From DASVBE01 sp963770375 (GTDB lineage: Bacteria > Actinomycetota > Actinomycetes > Streptosporangiales > Streptosporangiaceae), in the NCBI GenBank assembly GCA_963770375.1, contig CAVYPM010000028.1, positions 310,001 to 374,000 of the forward strand: 64,000 nt of DNA. Reading direction: 5' to 3'. Made by a program: the position numbers and the translations under genes. Shown here piece by piece: positions 40,586-48,662 of the stretch. The notes beneath the pieces were generated by a model. That model saw only the letters and a program-made list of their open reading frames with translations, made no database searches and had not been told where the DNA came from. The first letter of the stretch is position 1, and each line of letters begins with the position of its first letter.

Positions 40586-41143
40586 TCAGGAAGCGTGCGC
40601 GAGCGGCCCGGGGACGGCGGCCCGCGGCCCGGGGACGCCGGGCCCTTCGTGGTCGGTGATCGCGGACGGGCCGCGGTCCAGGCCGACCCGGCCGGTGCGG
40701 GCCAGCTCGCGGATCCCGTACGGGGCCAGGACGGTGAGCAGGGCCTCGACCTTGCCCGCGCTGCCGGTCGCCTCGAGCACGATCGACTCCGGGGCCAGGT
40801 CGACCACCGAGGCCCCGAACACCTCGGCGATCTGCAGGATCTGCGCCCGTGCGGGCGGGTCGGCGGCCAGCTTGATCAGCGCGAGCTCGCGCTCGACCGC
40901 GGCGTCGTCGGCGAGCTCGACCACCTTGATCACCCGGACCAGCTTGTCGAGCTGCCGGATCACCTGCTCAACCGGGGTGGACGCGCCGTCCACCACGATC
41001 GTCATCCGGCTGACCTCCTCGTCGGCGGTGGGCCCGACGGCGAGCGAGGAGATGTTGAAGGACCGGCGCGAGAACAGGCCCGCGACGTGCGCGAGCACTC
41101 CCGGCTTGTTCTCCACCAGCGCGGACAGCGTGTGCGTGCTCAT
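40586..41143 (-). CDS. ilvN: Acetolactate synthase small (regulatory) subunit
   Basis: 185 residues. The N-terminal ACT domain 'HTLSALVENKPGVLAHVAGL', 'FSRRSFNISSLAVGPT' binds valine for feedback control; a second ACT-like C-terminal domain activates the large subunit. The last about 25 residues are a Pro/Ala/Gly tail. It overlaps ilvB by four bases (ATGA). Confidence 0.94.
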   Translation of the reverse strand: MSTHTLSALVENKPGVLAHVAGLFSRRSFNISSLAVGPTADEEVSRMTIVVDGASTPVEQVIRQLDKLVRVIKVVELADDAAVERELALIKLAADPPARAQILQIAEVFGASVVDLAPESIVLEATGSAGKVEALLTVLAPYGIRELARTGRVGLDRGPSAITDHEGPGVPGPRAAVPGPLAHAS

Positions 41144-42909
41144 CGGGCGGACACCTCCCTGCGGGCCGCGGCCTGCTGCTCAGCGGCGGTGAACTCGGGG
41201 CCGAGCACGATGTCGTCGTTGGGCCGCCCGGCGGGCACCATCGGGAACACGCCCTCGCGGTCGTGCACCCGGAAGTCGACGACGGTGGGCACGTCGCTGA
41301 CCGCGAGCGCCTTCTCCAGCACCGCGTCGACGTCGCCGGCGCGGTCGCAGCGCAGGCCGACGCAGCCGTAGGCCTCGGCCAGCTTGACGTAGTCCGGGAT
41401 GGCCTGGCCGAGCTCGCTGTAGGAGTACCGCTCGTCGTAGAACAGCTCCTGCCACTGGCGGATCATGCCGAGGAAGCCGTTGTTGAACACCAGCACCTTG
41501 ATCGGCAGCTTCTCGATCGCGCAGGTGGCGAGCTCCTGGGCGGTCATCTGGAAGCAGCCGTCGCCGTCGATGGCGACGACCAGCTCGCCGGGCAGGCCGG
41601 CCTGCGCGCCCATCGCCGCGGGCACCGCGAAGCCCATCGTGCCGGCCCCACCGGAGTTGATCCAGGTGCGCGGCTTGGTGAACGAGTAGTGCTGGGCCGC
41701 GTGCATCTGGTGCTGCCCGACGCCGGCCAGGATGATCGCGTCGCCGCCGGTCAGCGCGGACAGCCGCTCGACCACGTGCTGCGGCTTGAGCGGGCCATCG
41801 GGCTCCTGGGTGTAGCGCAGCGGGAACTGCTTCTTCCAGTGGTCGGTGGCGGCCCGCCAGGCCGCGGTGTCCGGCTCGCCGTGCTCGGCGGTCAGGGCGG
41901 CGACCGCGTCGGCCAGCGCGGCCAGGGTGACCGCCAGGTCGCCGGGGATGGCCACGTCGGGCTCCCGGTTCTTGCCGATCTCGGCCGGGTCGATGTCCGC
42001 GTGCACGATCTGGGCGCGCGGCGCGAACGCAGCCAGCTGGCCGGTGACGCGGTCGTCGAACCGGGTGCCGAGGGCCACGAGCAGGTCGGCTTCCTGCAGC
42101 GCGGCGACCGCCGCGTAGCAGCCGTGCATGCCGGGCATGCCCAGGGCCAGCGGGTGGGTGTCCGGGAACGCGCCGCGGGCCATCAGCGTGGTGGTGACCG
42201 GGGCCTGGGCGGCCTCGGCGAGCCGCCGCAGCTCCTCGTGCGTGCCGGACTTGATCACGCCGCCGCCGACGTACAGCACCGGCCGCCGCGACTTGTGCAG
42301 CATCCGCGCGGCCTCGGCGATCCGGGCCGGGTCCGGGGCGGGCGGCAGCCGGTAGCCGGGCAGGTTCATCACCGGCGGCCAGGACCACGCGGCGCTGGAC
42401 TGCAGCGAGTCCTTGGAGATGTCCACGAGCACCGGGCCCGGGCGGCCGGTGGTCGCGATGTGGAACGCCTCGGCGATCGCGGCCGGGATCCGGTCGGTGC
42501 GGGTGACCAGCTCGTTGTGCTTGGTGATGGGCAGCGTCACGCCGGTGATGTCGACTTCCTGGAACGCGTCGGTGCCGATCAGCGGGCTTGGCACCTGGCC
42601 GGTGATGGCGATCATCGGCACCGAGTCCATGTACGCGTCGGCGAGCGCGGTAACCAGGTTGGTGGCGCCGGGGCCGCTGGTGGCTATGCAGACGCCGGGC
42701 TTGCCGGTGGCCCACGCGTAGCCCTCGGCGGCATGGCCGGCACCCTGCTCGTGCCGGACCAGGATGTGCCGCAAGGACGAGGTGAGCAGCGGGTCGTAGG
42801 CGGGCAGGATGGCGCCGCCGGGAAGGCCGAAGACAACCTCCGCGCCTTGTTGCTCGAGGCTGCGGACGAGGGCCTGGGCTCCGGTGAGCTGCACCGGTTT
42901 CTCCTTCAC
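41140..42909 (-). CDS. ilvB: Acetolactate synthase large (catalytic) subunit
   Basis: 589 residues, ThDP-dependent. Features: 'VVFGLPGGAILPAYDPLL', the ThDP-activating Glu in 'ILVRHEQGAGHAAEGYA', FAD-binding middle domain, and the diphosphate-binding motif 'VVAIDGDGCFQMTAQELATC...NNGF'. It forms acetolactate or acetohydroxybutyrate, the first common step of the branched-chain pathway. The start is taken as GTG 42909; the ribosome binding site is weak. It is preceded by a full attenuator, so its transcription should respond to charged branched-chain tRNAs. Confidence 0.95.
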   Translation of the reverse strand: MKEKPVQLTGAQALVRSLEQQGAEVVFGLPGGAILPAYDPLLTSSLRHILVRHEQGAGHAAEGYAWATGKPGVCIATSGPGATNLVTALADAYMDSVPMIAITGQVPSPLIGTDAFQEVDITGVTLPITKHNELVTRTDRIPAAIAEAFHIATTGRPGPVLVDISKDSLQSSAAWSWPPVMNLPGYRLPPAPDPARIAEAARMLHKSRRPVLYVGGGVIKSGTHEELRRLAEAAQAPVTTTLMARGAFPDTHPLALGMPGMHGCYAAVAALQEADLLVALGTRFDDRVTGQLAAFAPRAQIVHADIDPAEIGKNREPDVAIPGDLAVTLAALADAVAALTAEHGEPDTAAWRAATDHWKKQFPLRYTQEPDGPLKPQHVVERLSALTGGDAIILAGVGQHQMHAAQHYSFTKPRTWINSGGAGTMGFAVPAAMGAQAGLPGELVVAIDGDGCFQMTAQELATCAIEKLPIKVLVFNNGFLGMIRQWQELFYDERYSYSELGQAIPDYVKLAEAYGCVGLRCDRAGDVDAVLEKALAVSDVPTVVDFRVHDREGVFPMVPAGRPNDDIVLGPEFTAAEQQAAARREVSAR

Positions 42910-42960
42910 TGGGTGGGCTGGTCGGGCTGAGCGAGGGGCTGGGCTAGTTGGGCGTCCAAC

Positions 42961-42992
42961 AAAAAACCTCCTCGCCGTCTGGCGTAGGAGGT
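42961..42992 (-). terminator. Attenuator terminator of the ilvBNC operon
   Basis: On the minus strand ACCTCCT-A-CGCC, loop AGAC, GGCG-AGGAGGT is followed directly by TTTTTT. The stem has 11 pairs with one bulged base. A six-T tract is exceptional in this GC-rich DNA and marks an intrinsic terminator. It lies 52 bases upstream of the ilvB start and 31 bases behind the leader peptide stop. Confidence 0.85.
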
Positions 42993-42993
42993 G

Positions 42994-43026
42994 GTAGCGC
43001 GGGCCCCTGGAGCGGGTCCGCGCTAC
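42994..43026 (-). promoter_or_regulatory. Upstream hairpin of the ilvB attenuator
   Basis: GTAGCGCGG (43026-43018) pairs with CCGCGCTAC (43002-42994), with additional pairing possible inside the loop. The left arm contains the stop codon of the leader peptide. Ribosome position on the leader should therefore decide whether this hairpin forms. It is the likely pause or competing structure of the attenuation mechanism. Confidence 0.7.
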
Positions 43027-43076
43027 GTGATGAGAAGTACCTGGTGCACACGGTCGGGCACGGAAATCAGCTCCAT
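43023..43076 (-). CDS. ilvB leader peptide (17 residues) rich in branched-chain codons
   Basis: ATG at 43076, TAG at 43023-43025. The peptide reads MELISVPDRVHQVLLIT: eight of 17 residues are Leu, Ile or Val, with a Val-Leu-Leu-Ile cluster just before the stop. It includes GTA and CTT, codons that are rare in this genome. The TAG sits in the base of the first attenuator hairpin. There is no clear Shine-Dalgarno sequence; a TAGCCT about 22 bases before the ATG could be the -10 box. Stalling at the cluster when branched-chain amino acids are scarce would allow read-through into ilvB. Confidence 0.75.
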   Translation of the reverse strand: MELISVPDRVHQVLLIT

Positions 43077-43158
43077 GGAAAGTTGGCGGTTTCGCGACAG
43101 GCTACCGCAGCGGCGCTGCTGCGGGCCCCATTGTGGCAGGAATCTTCGCCCGGGGCGA

Positions 43159-43186
43159 ATCCGGGGCCGGCCGGCCGGCCCCGGAT
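43159..43186. terminator. 28-base perfect palindrome behind leuD
   Basis: ATCCGGGGCCGGCC followed by its exact complement; a GC stem without loop or U tract, 14 bases beyond the leuD stop and upstream of the ilvB leader. It probably closes the leuCD transcript, which is... read on the minus strand toward ilvB? No: leuCD lies upstream and both are on the minus strand, so it insulates the ilvB promoter region from leuCD read-through. Confidence 0.55.
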
Positions 43187-43199
43187 CGCGTGGCCAGGG

Positions 43200-43805
43200 T
43201 TACGCCTGCGGCACGGGCTGGGCCGGCAGCCAGGGCCGCCGGCCGGCTTCGTAGGCGGCGATCGCGTCCTCGTGCCGGAGCGTGAGGCCGATGTCGTCGA
43301 GGCCCTCCATCAGCCGCCAGCGGGCGTAGTCAGCCAGCTCGAACGGCGCCTTCAGGCCGGCCGCGGGCACCTCGACGGCCAGCCCGGCCACGTCGACGGT
43401 GACCTCGGCGTCCGGGTCGGCCGCGAGCGCGGCGAACACCGCGGCTACCGCGTCCGCGCTGGCCTGCGCCGGGACGAGGCCCGAGCTGATCGCGTTGCCG
43501 CGGAAGATGTCCGCGAACCCGGGCGCGACGACCGCGGCGAAGCCGAAGTTCTGCAGCGCCCACACGGCGTGCTCACGGGATGACCCGCAGCCGAAGTTGT
43601 CGCCGGCGACGAGGATCTTCGCGCCCGCCGCGCCGGGCCGGTTGAGCGGGAAGTCCGGGTCGCTGCGCCAGGCGCCGAACAGGCCGGCCTCGAAGCCGGT
43701 CCGCTCGACCCGCTTGAGCCAGGACGCCGGGATGATCTGGTCGGTGTCGATGTTGGCGCGGTTGATAGCGACCGCGCGTCCGGTGATGCGCTGCACGCCG
43801 GGCAT
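43200..43805 (-). CDS. leuD: 3-isopropylmalate dehydratase small subunit
   Basis: 201 residues. Features: 'TGRAVAINRANIDTDQIIPA', 'GDNFGCGSSREHAVWALQNF' (substrate-binding loop) and 'VVAPGFADIFRGNAISSGLV'. With LeuC it isomerises 2- to 3-isopropylmalate. The ATG shares a base with the leuC stop (TAATG). Confidence 0.95.
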   Translation of the reverse strand: MPGVQRITGRAVAINRANIDTDQIIPASWLKRVERTGFEAGLFGAWRSDPDFPLNRPGAAGAKILVAGDNFGCGSSREHAVWALQNFGFAAVVAPGFADIFRGNAISSGLVPAQASADAVAAVFAALAADPDAEVTVDVAGLAVEVPAAGLKAPFELADYARWRLMEGLDDIGLTLRHEDAIAAYEAGRRPWLPAQPVPQA

Positions 43806-45202
43806 TACAGGTCTCCTGGCAGGGTGAAGCGGCCGGCCACGGCGGTGGCCGCGGCGACCGCGGGCGAGACGAGGTGGGTGCGGCCGCCGGGTCCCTGGCG
43901 GCCCTCGAAGTTGCGGTTGCTGGTGGACGCGGAGCGCTGGCCCGGGGTCAGGATGTCGCCGTTCATGCCCAGGCACATCGAGCAGCCGGCCGACCGCCAC
44001 TCGAACCCGGCGCTGGTGAACACCTGGTCGAGGCCGAGTTCCTCGGCTTCCTTCTTGACCCGCGCGGAGCCGGGCACGACCAGGGCCTTGACGCCGGGCC
44101 GGATCTTGCGGCCTCTCAGCACCGCGGCGGCGGCCTCCAGGTCGGCGAGCCGGCCGTTAGTGCACGAGCCGATGAACACCACGTCCACGCCGATGTCGCG
44201 GATCGCGGTGCCGGCCTCCAGGCCCATGTACTCCAGCGCGCGCTGCGCGTTCTGCTGGGCCGCCGGGGTGGCGAACGAGGCGGGGTCCGGCACCTTCCCG
44301 TCGATCGACACCGACTGGGCCGGGTTCGTGCCCCAGGTGACCACCGGGCGCAGCGCCGCGGCGTCGATCCTGACCTCGTGGTCGAACTCCGCGCCGTCGT
44401 CGGTGACCAGGCTGCGCCAGTCGTCCAGGGCGGCCTCCCAGTCCTGGCCCTTCGGGCTGTGCGGGCGGCCCTCCAGGAACGCGAACGTGGTGTCGTCCGG
44501 GGCGATCAGGCCGGCCCGGGCGCCGCCCTCGATGGACATGTTGCAGACCGTCATCCGGCCGGCCATGTCCAGCGCGCGGATCGCCTCGCCGCGGTACTCG
44601 ATCACCGAGCCGACGCCGCCGCCCACGCCGAGCGCGGCGATGATGCCGAGCACCAGGTCCTTGGCGGTGACCCCGTCGCCCAGCGCGCCCTCCACGGTGA
44701 CCGCCATGGCGGCGGGCTTGGCCTGGCGCAGCGTCTGGGTGGCCAGCACGTGCTCGACCTGGCTGGTGCCGATGCCGAAGGCCAGCGCGCCGAACGCGCC
44801 GTGCGTGGAGGTGTGGCTGTCGCCGCAGACGACGGTCATGCCCGGCTGGGTGAGGCCCAGCTGCGGGCCGATCACGTGCACGATGCCCTGCTCGATGCTG
44901 CCCAGGCCGTGCAGGGTGATGCCGTGCTCGGCGCAGTTCTCCTTCAGCCGGGCGATCTGCTGGGCGGCGAGCGGGTCCGCGATCGGCCGGTCAAGCCCGA
45001 TCGTGGGCACGTCGTGGTCCATGGTGGCCACGGTCAGGTCGGGGCGGCGGACCGGCCGCCCGGCCAGCGCGAGCCCCTCGAACGCCTGCGGCGAGGTCAC
45101 CTCGTGCACCAGGTGCAGGTCGATGTAGAGCAGCGGTGGCTCGCCTTCCGGGCTGGTTACCAGATGGCGATCCCACACCTTGTCGAAGAGGCGCCCAGTC
45201 AC
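43805..45202 (-). CDS. leuC: 3-isopropylmalate dehydratase large subunit
   Basis: 465 residues, aconitase family. Iron-sulfur cluster Cys residues lie in 'VFIGSCTNGRLADLEAA' and 'AGCSMCLGMNGDILTPGQRS'. Also seen are 'VVCGDSHTSTHGAFGALAFG' and 'IYIDLHLVHEVTSPQAFEGL' type motifs. GTG start at 45202 behind a good GAGGAGA. Divergent from an IclR regulator, with a direct-repeat operator in between. Confidence 0.95.
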   Translation of the reverse strand: MTGRLFDKVWDRHLVTSPEGEPPLLYIDLHLVHEVTSPQAFEGLALAGRPVRRPDLTVATMDHDVPTIGLDRPIADPLAAQQIARLKENCAEHGITLHGLGSIEQGIVHVIGPQLGLTQPGMTVVCGDSHTSTHGAFGALAFGIGTSQVEHVLATQTLRQAKPAAMAVTVEGALGDGVTAKDLVLGIIAALGVGGGVGSVIEYRGEAIRALDMAGRMTVCNMSIEGGARAGLIAPDDTTFAFLEGRPHSPKGQDWEAALDDWRSLVTDDGAEFDHEVRIDAAALRPVVTWGTNPAQSVSIDGKVPDPASFATPAAQQNAQRALEYMGLEAGTAIRDIGVDVVFIGSCTNGRLADLEAAAAVLRGRKIRPGVKALVVPGSARVKKEAEELGLDQVFTSAGFEWRSAGCSMCLGMNGDILTPGQRSASTSNRNFEGRQGPGGRTHLVSPAVAAATAVAGRFTLPGDL

Positions 45203-45273
45203 AACTTGTCTCCTCTGGGGCGATAGTTCAGCTGGCTTCCACGGACCTGCCGCTGGTCGTGCGGCCAGCTAGC

Positions 45274-45312
45274 ACAGTGTCTCAAATAAACAGTGTCTCA
45301 AATAATGAGATA
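45274..45312. promoter_or_regulatory. Tandem 16-base direct repeats in the leuC-iclR divergent promoter
   Basis: ACAGTGTCTCAAATAA occurs twice, head to tail, without mismatch (45274-45289, 45290-45305). It is followed by TGAGATA, which makes an inverted repeat with the second TGTCTCA (six of seven). AT-rich in a GC-rich genome. It lies 72-111 bases from leuC and 15-53 bases before the IclR start, the natural place for an IclR-type autoregulator that also controls leuCD. Confidence 0.7.
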
Positions 45313-45326
45313 CGAATGTCCGGGAT

Positions 45327-46151
45327 ATGGACAACACTCTGGCACAGGAGACGTCCGGCGGCAACCGGATCACCGCGGTGGGCGTGCTGGACCGCTCGGT
45401 GGCGCTGCTCGACCTGCTGGCCGCCGGACCCCGGTCGCTGCGGGTGCTGGCCGAGACCAGCGGCCTGCCCCGGCCGACCGCGCACCGGCTGCTGGTCGCG
45501 CTGGAGGCGCACCGGCTGGTCCGGCGGGAGCCGGACGGCCGGTTCCGGCTCGGGCCGCGGCTGACCGAGCTGGCCGTGCGCGCGGGCTGGGGGCTTGACC
45601 TGGCCGGGCTGGCCGGGCCGGTGCTGGCCCAGTTGCACGAGCAGACCGGCGAGAGCGCGCAGCTGTACCTGCGGTCCGGGGACCGGCGGCTGTGCGCGGC
45701 GGCCTGCGACGCCGGGTCCGGGCTGTACTACAGCGTGCCGGTGGGCGCACTGCTGCCGCTGGACGCCGGGTCCGGCGGAAAGGTGCTGCTGGCCTTCGGG
45801 CCGGACGGCGACCGGTTCCCGGCGGTGCCCGCCGCCGAGCTGGCCGCGATCGCGCGGCGCGGCTGGGCGGCGAGCAACGCGGAACGGCAGGACGGGGTGG
45901 CCAGCGTCAGCGCGCCGATCCTGGCCGGCCAGGAGCTGCTCGGCGCGCTGTGCGTGTCCGGCCCGGCCAGCAGGCTCACCCAGGCGGCCTGCCGCCAGCT
46001 GGCCCCGGTGGTCATCGCTGCCGCCGGGGACCTCGCTGTGCTGGCCTGGCGGCTGTGCTGGCTGGCTAACTGGCCTTGTGCATCCAGCCGTACGGGTCGG
46101 GACGGCGGCCGTACTGGATGTCGACCAGTTCCTCGCGCAGCCGCATGGTGA
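45327..46151 (+). CDS. IclR-family regulator, NdgR/LtbR-like position
   Basis: 274 residues. N-terminal winged helix ('GVLDRSVALLDLLAAGPRSL', 'ETSGLPRPTAHRLLVALEAH') and an IclR effector domain (about 90-245, 'LHEQTGESAQLYLRSGDRRL', 'LLPLDAGSGGKVLLAFG', 'DGVASVSAPILAGQELLGAL'). In Streptomyces and Corynebacterium the IclR protein divergent from leuCD (NdgR/LtbR) controls leucine synthesis; by position this is the same protein. The last about 30 residues (RLCWLANWPC...) are not IclR-like and overlap the ilvE 3' end by 86 bases. An altered C-terminus, perhaps through a repeat-like CTGTGCTGGCTGGC insertion, is possible. Confidence 0.85.
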   Translation: MDNTLAQETSGGNRITAVGVLDRSVALLDLLAAGPRSLRVLAETSGLPRPTAHRLLVALEAHRLVRREPDGRFRLGPRLTELAVRAGWGLDLAGLAGPVLAQLHEQTGESAQLYLRSGDRRLCAAACDAGSGLYYSVPVGALLPLDAGSGGKVLLAFGPDGDRFPAVPAAELAAIARRGWAASNAERQDGVASVSAPILAGQELLGALCVSGPASRLTQAACRQLAPVVIAAAGDLAVLAWRLCWLANWPCASSRTGRDGGRTGCRPVPRAAAW

Positions 46152-47181
46152 CCGGGCCCGGCGTGCCGTCGCCGATCACCCAGTTCCCGGCGTGGCTCTT
46201 CACCGCGCCGACCGGGGTGATGACCGCCGCGGTGCCGCACGCGAACACCTCGGTGATCTCCCCGGAGGCGCAGCCTTCCTGCCACTCGTCAACCGAGATC
46301 CGGCCCTCGCTGGCGGGGATGCCGAGGTCCGGGCCGAGCTGCAGGAGCGAGTCACGGGTGACACCGGGCAGCAGCGTGCCGGTCAGCGCCGGGGTGACGA
46401 TCCTGGCCTCCGCCCCTGAGCCGTAGACGAAGAAGAGGTTCATCCCGCCCATCTCCTCCACCCAGCGGTGCTCCGCGGAGTCCAGCCAGACGACCTGGTC
46501 GCAGTCGTTGCGCACGGCCTCTTCCTGGCCGGCGAACGCGGCCGCGTAGTTCCCGCCGCACTTGGCCTCGCCGGTGCCGCCGGGCGCGGCCCTGGTGTAC
46601 TCGCGGGACAGCCACACGGTGACCGGCCGCACGCCGCCGGTGAAGTAGCCGCCGACCGGGCTGGCGATGACCGTGAACAGGTAGGAGTCCGACGGCCGGT
46701 TGACCCCGAGCCCGCGCTGCGTGGCGATGATGAACGGCCGGATGTACAGGGCCATGTCCGGCGCGGTGGGCACCCAGGCCCGGTCGTGCGCGAGCAGCGT
46801 GTCGATCGCGTCGACGAACGCCTGCTCCGGCAGCGCCGGGATGGCCATCCGCTGCGCGGACCGGTTGAGCCGGGCCGCGTTGGCGTACGGGCGGAACGTC
46901 CGGACCTCGCCGTCGTCCTGGGCGTAGGCCTTGAGGCCCTCGAAGATCTCCTGCCCGTAGTGGAGCACGGAGGAGGCCGGGTCGAGGGTGATCGGCCCGT
47001 ACGGCTCGAGCCGGCCGTCGTGCCAGCCGCGCTCGTCGGTCCACCGCAGGGTGGCCATGTGATCGGTGAATACCGACCCGAAGCCGGGCGCCGCCATCAC
47101 CTGGGTCCGCTCCGCGTCCGGGAGCGGGTGGTCGGACAGGCGAATCTCGAAGCGGATCTCGGGCTGCTCGCGGGTCTCCAT
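46066..47181 (-). CDS. ilvE: Branched-chain amino-acid aminotransferase
   Basis: 371 residues, PLP fold type IV. Features: 'SSVLHYGQEIFEGLKAYAQ', 'YIRPFIIATQRGLGVNRPSD', PLP-binding Lys in 'GEAKCGGNYAAAFAGQEEAV', 'WVEEMGGMNLFFVYG' and 'ITEVFACGTAAVITPVG'. Performs the last step of Val, Leu and Ile synthesis and the first of their breakdown. ATG 47181 with AGGAG about eight bases upstream. Transcribed alone on the minus strand. Confidence 0.95.
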   Translation of the reverse strand: METREQPEIRFEIRLSDHPLPDAERTQVMAAPGFGSVFTDHMATLRWTDERGWHDGRLEPYGPITLDPASSVLHYGQEIFEGLKAYAQDDGEVRTFRPYANAARLNRSAQRMAIPALPEQAFVDAIDTLLAHDRAWVPTAPDMALYIRPFIIATQRGLGVNRPSDSYLFTVIASPVGGYFTGGVRPVTVWLSREYTRAAPGGTGEAKCGGNYAAAFAGQEEAVRNDCDQVVWLDSAEHRWVEEMGGMNLFFVYGSGAEARIVTPALTGTLLPGVTRDSLLQLGPDLGIPASEGRISVDEWQEGCASGEITEVFACGTAAVITPVGAVKSHAGNWVIGDGTPGPVTMRLREELVDIQYGRRPDPYGWMHKAS

Positions 47182-47683
47182 CACATGCTCCTCTGCTCTC
47201 CGTAGCGGGCCGCGGCGCCTATGCCGTGGCCCGGGTCGGGCTGTAATGATCATTCCCGGCGGGAACGCTGGCAAAGCGCTGCTCAGCGGCGTCCCCGCCA
47301 TTGTCCCGGCGGTCGAGGGCCACCTGCACGGCTTCCTGCGCGCGACGCGTGGCGCTACTGCGGCGGGCCGGGCCATGGGGTGGGGTAGGTCGTGACACGG
47401 TGTTTCTCCAAACGGTGCTGCCGTAAAAGGCAGGGTGATACGACGCCGGCTCGTGGCCGGCCGGACGGGTCGGAGGTGCAGCCTGGCGCGCGCCGCGGGA
47501 CGGAAGCCAGCGCGGCGGGCGGTACGGGAGGCGGGCCAGTGCCTGGAAGCACGGGGGCCCGAGGCACAGGGCCTGGATGCTGCGGGTTACGCGGCCAGCA
47601 CCTCACCCCGTAGCGGGTTGCTGGCCTGCCTGATCAGGACCCGCTACGGCTAACGAGGAATACGTACTGCCGCATGATGCCGT
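47182..47683. other. Intergenic region of about 500 bases upstream of ilvE
   Basis: No convincing gene. It should contain the ilvE promoter; a 10-base palindrome AATGATCATT lies at 47245-47254. The far end holds a strong hairpin described separately. The open frames seen here have Pro/Arg-rich, gene-unlike products. Confidence 0.5.
47608..47649 (-). terminator. Hairpin behind the AAA-ATPase gene
   Basis: CCGTAGCGGGT (47608-47618) pairs perfectly with ACCCGCTACGG (47639-47649) around a 20-base loop. It lies 35 bases downstream of the ATPase stop on the minus strand and is probably its terminator. Confidence 0.55.
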
Positions 47684-48319
47684 TCACTGTAGCCGGCCGC
47701 TGCCGACCCGTCCGAGAGCGGCCCCGATCAGCGGGTCGCCGGGCAGCACCCGGGCCGCAACGGTCTCCAGCAGGAACCGCAGCCGGGCGGTGACCGGTGC
47801 CCTGGGCAGCTCGACCAGGTCGTAGCCGGCCTCGCGGTAGGCGGTGCGCATAGCGGTGAACGTCCGCTGGGCCTCGGCGAAGTCCTGCTTGCGCTCGGTG
47901 TCGCCGGTGTAGATCTCGGGCCAGGGCGGGGCGAGGAAGGCCACCGGCCCGTAGCGGAACGCGGCGATGGCGGCCCGCACGTGGGGCGGCACGGCCTCGC
48001 CGAGCATGGCCCAGCCGCCGGCCGCGTCCGGCACGCCGCGGTCGAAGAACACCGGGCCGGGGGTGTCCTGCATGGCCCGGTAGGTCCGCATCTCCCAGGC
48101 CAGGATGACCTCGAAGAACAGCCGCTGGTCGAGCCACGGCAGGGCCGGGCCGGCGATGGCCACCTGCTCCCTGATGATGGCGCGGCCGGCTTCCGGCGCG
48201 GTGGCCAGGCCGAGGCGGCGGAGGGCCTCGATGAGCGTGGTCTTGCCGGATCCGGGTCCGCCGGTCAGCACGATGAACCGGCTGGTCCCCGGCGGTTCCG
48301 TGGGTGTGCAGGCAGGCAT
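47684..48319 (-). CDS. AAA-family ATPase / nucleotide kinase-like protein (NadR/Ttd14 type)
   Basis: 211 residues with P-loop VLTGGPGSGKTTLIEALRRL, 'EAGRAIIREQV' and 'GPVFFDRGVPDAAG' (an Asp-Arg kinase motif), then 'VAFLAPPWPEIYTGDTERKQ' and 'TYREAGYDLVELPRAPV' near the end. This layout is shared by small NadR-like/Ttd14 P-loop proteins, whose substrates are mostly unknown. No operon partner. Confidence 0.8.
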   Translation of the reverse strand: MPACTPTEPPGTSRFIVLTGGPGSGKTTLIEALRRLGLATAPEAGRAIIREQVAIAGPALPWLDQRLFFEVILAWEMRTYRAMQDTPGPVFFDRGVPDAAGGWAMLGEAVPPHVRAAIAAFRYGPVAFLAPPWPEIYTGDTERKQDFAEAQRTFTAMRTAYREAGYDLVELPRAPVTARLRFLLETVAARVLPGDPLIGAALGRVGSGRLQ

Positions 48320-48438
48320 GAAAGAGCTCCTGACGTCGGTGTGGTGGGTGCGTGGCGGCCAGGCGCGGCGGCGTCAGCGCGCGGCCGCGGGCGAAGGGGA
48401 AGGCAGGGAGAGGCGCCCGGATCCGGGCTGAAGGCGTG

Positions 48439-48662
48439 CTAGTGGAGATGGGTCAGCACGAAGACCTTGAGCCCAATCATAGCCAGGCCGAGCACCGCGG
48501 CCGAGGCCGCGATCAGGATCTGCGGACGGCGGCCGGGCCCGCCACGATGGCCGCGAGCAGCACGATCAGCGGCAGATAGGACGCGCTGAGCCATCGGTGC
48601 GCAGCTGGCGGTCGAGCGCGGCCGCGGATGTCCCGCCGGTCCGGGCCGGGGCCGCCGGTCAC
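48439..48662 (-). CDS. Possible small membrane protein, frame uncertain
   Basis: A GTG that overlaps the DUF885 stop (GTGA, 48662) opens a 49-residue frame ending in a hydrophobic segment (SYLPLIVLLAAIVAGPAAV) with a TGA at 48513. In another frame, starting at ATG 48594 or continued from the first by a one-base shift, a second hydrophobic segment follows (ILIAASAAVLGLAMIGLKVF) with the stop at 48439. Either a 51-residue one-span protein or a frameshifted two-span protein is plausible. No family recognised. Confidence 0.3.

Noticed and set aside
47355..47606. Small open frame upstream of ilvE
   Set aside because: Pro/Arg-rich product with no homology impression and no ribosome binding site.
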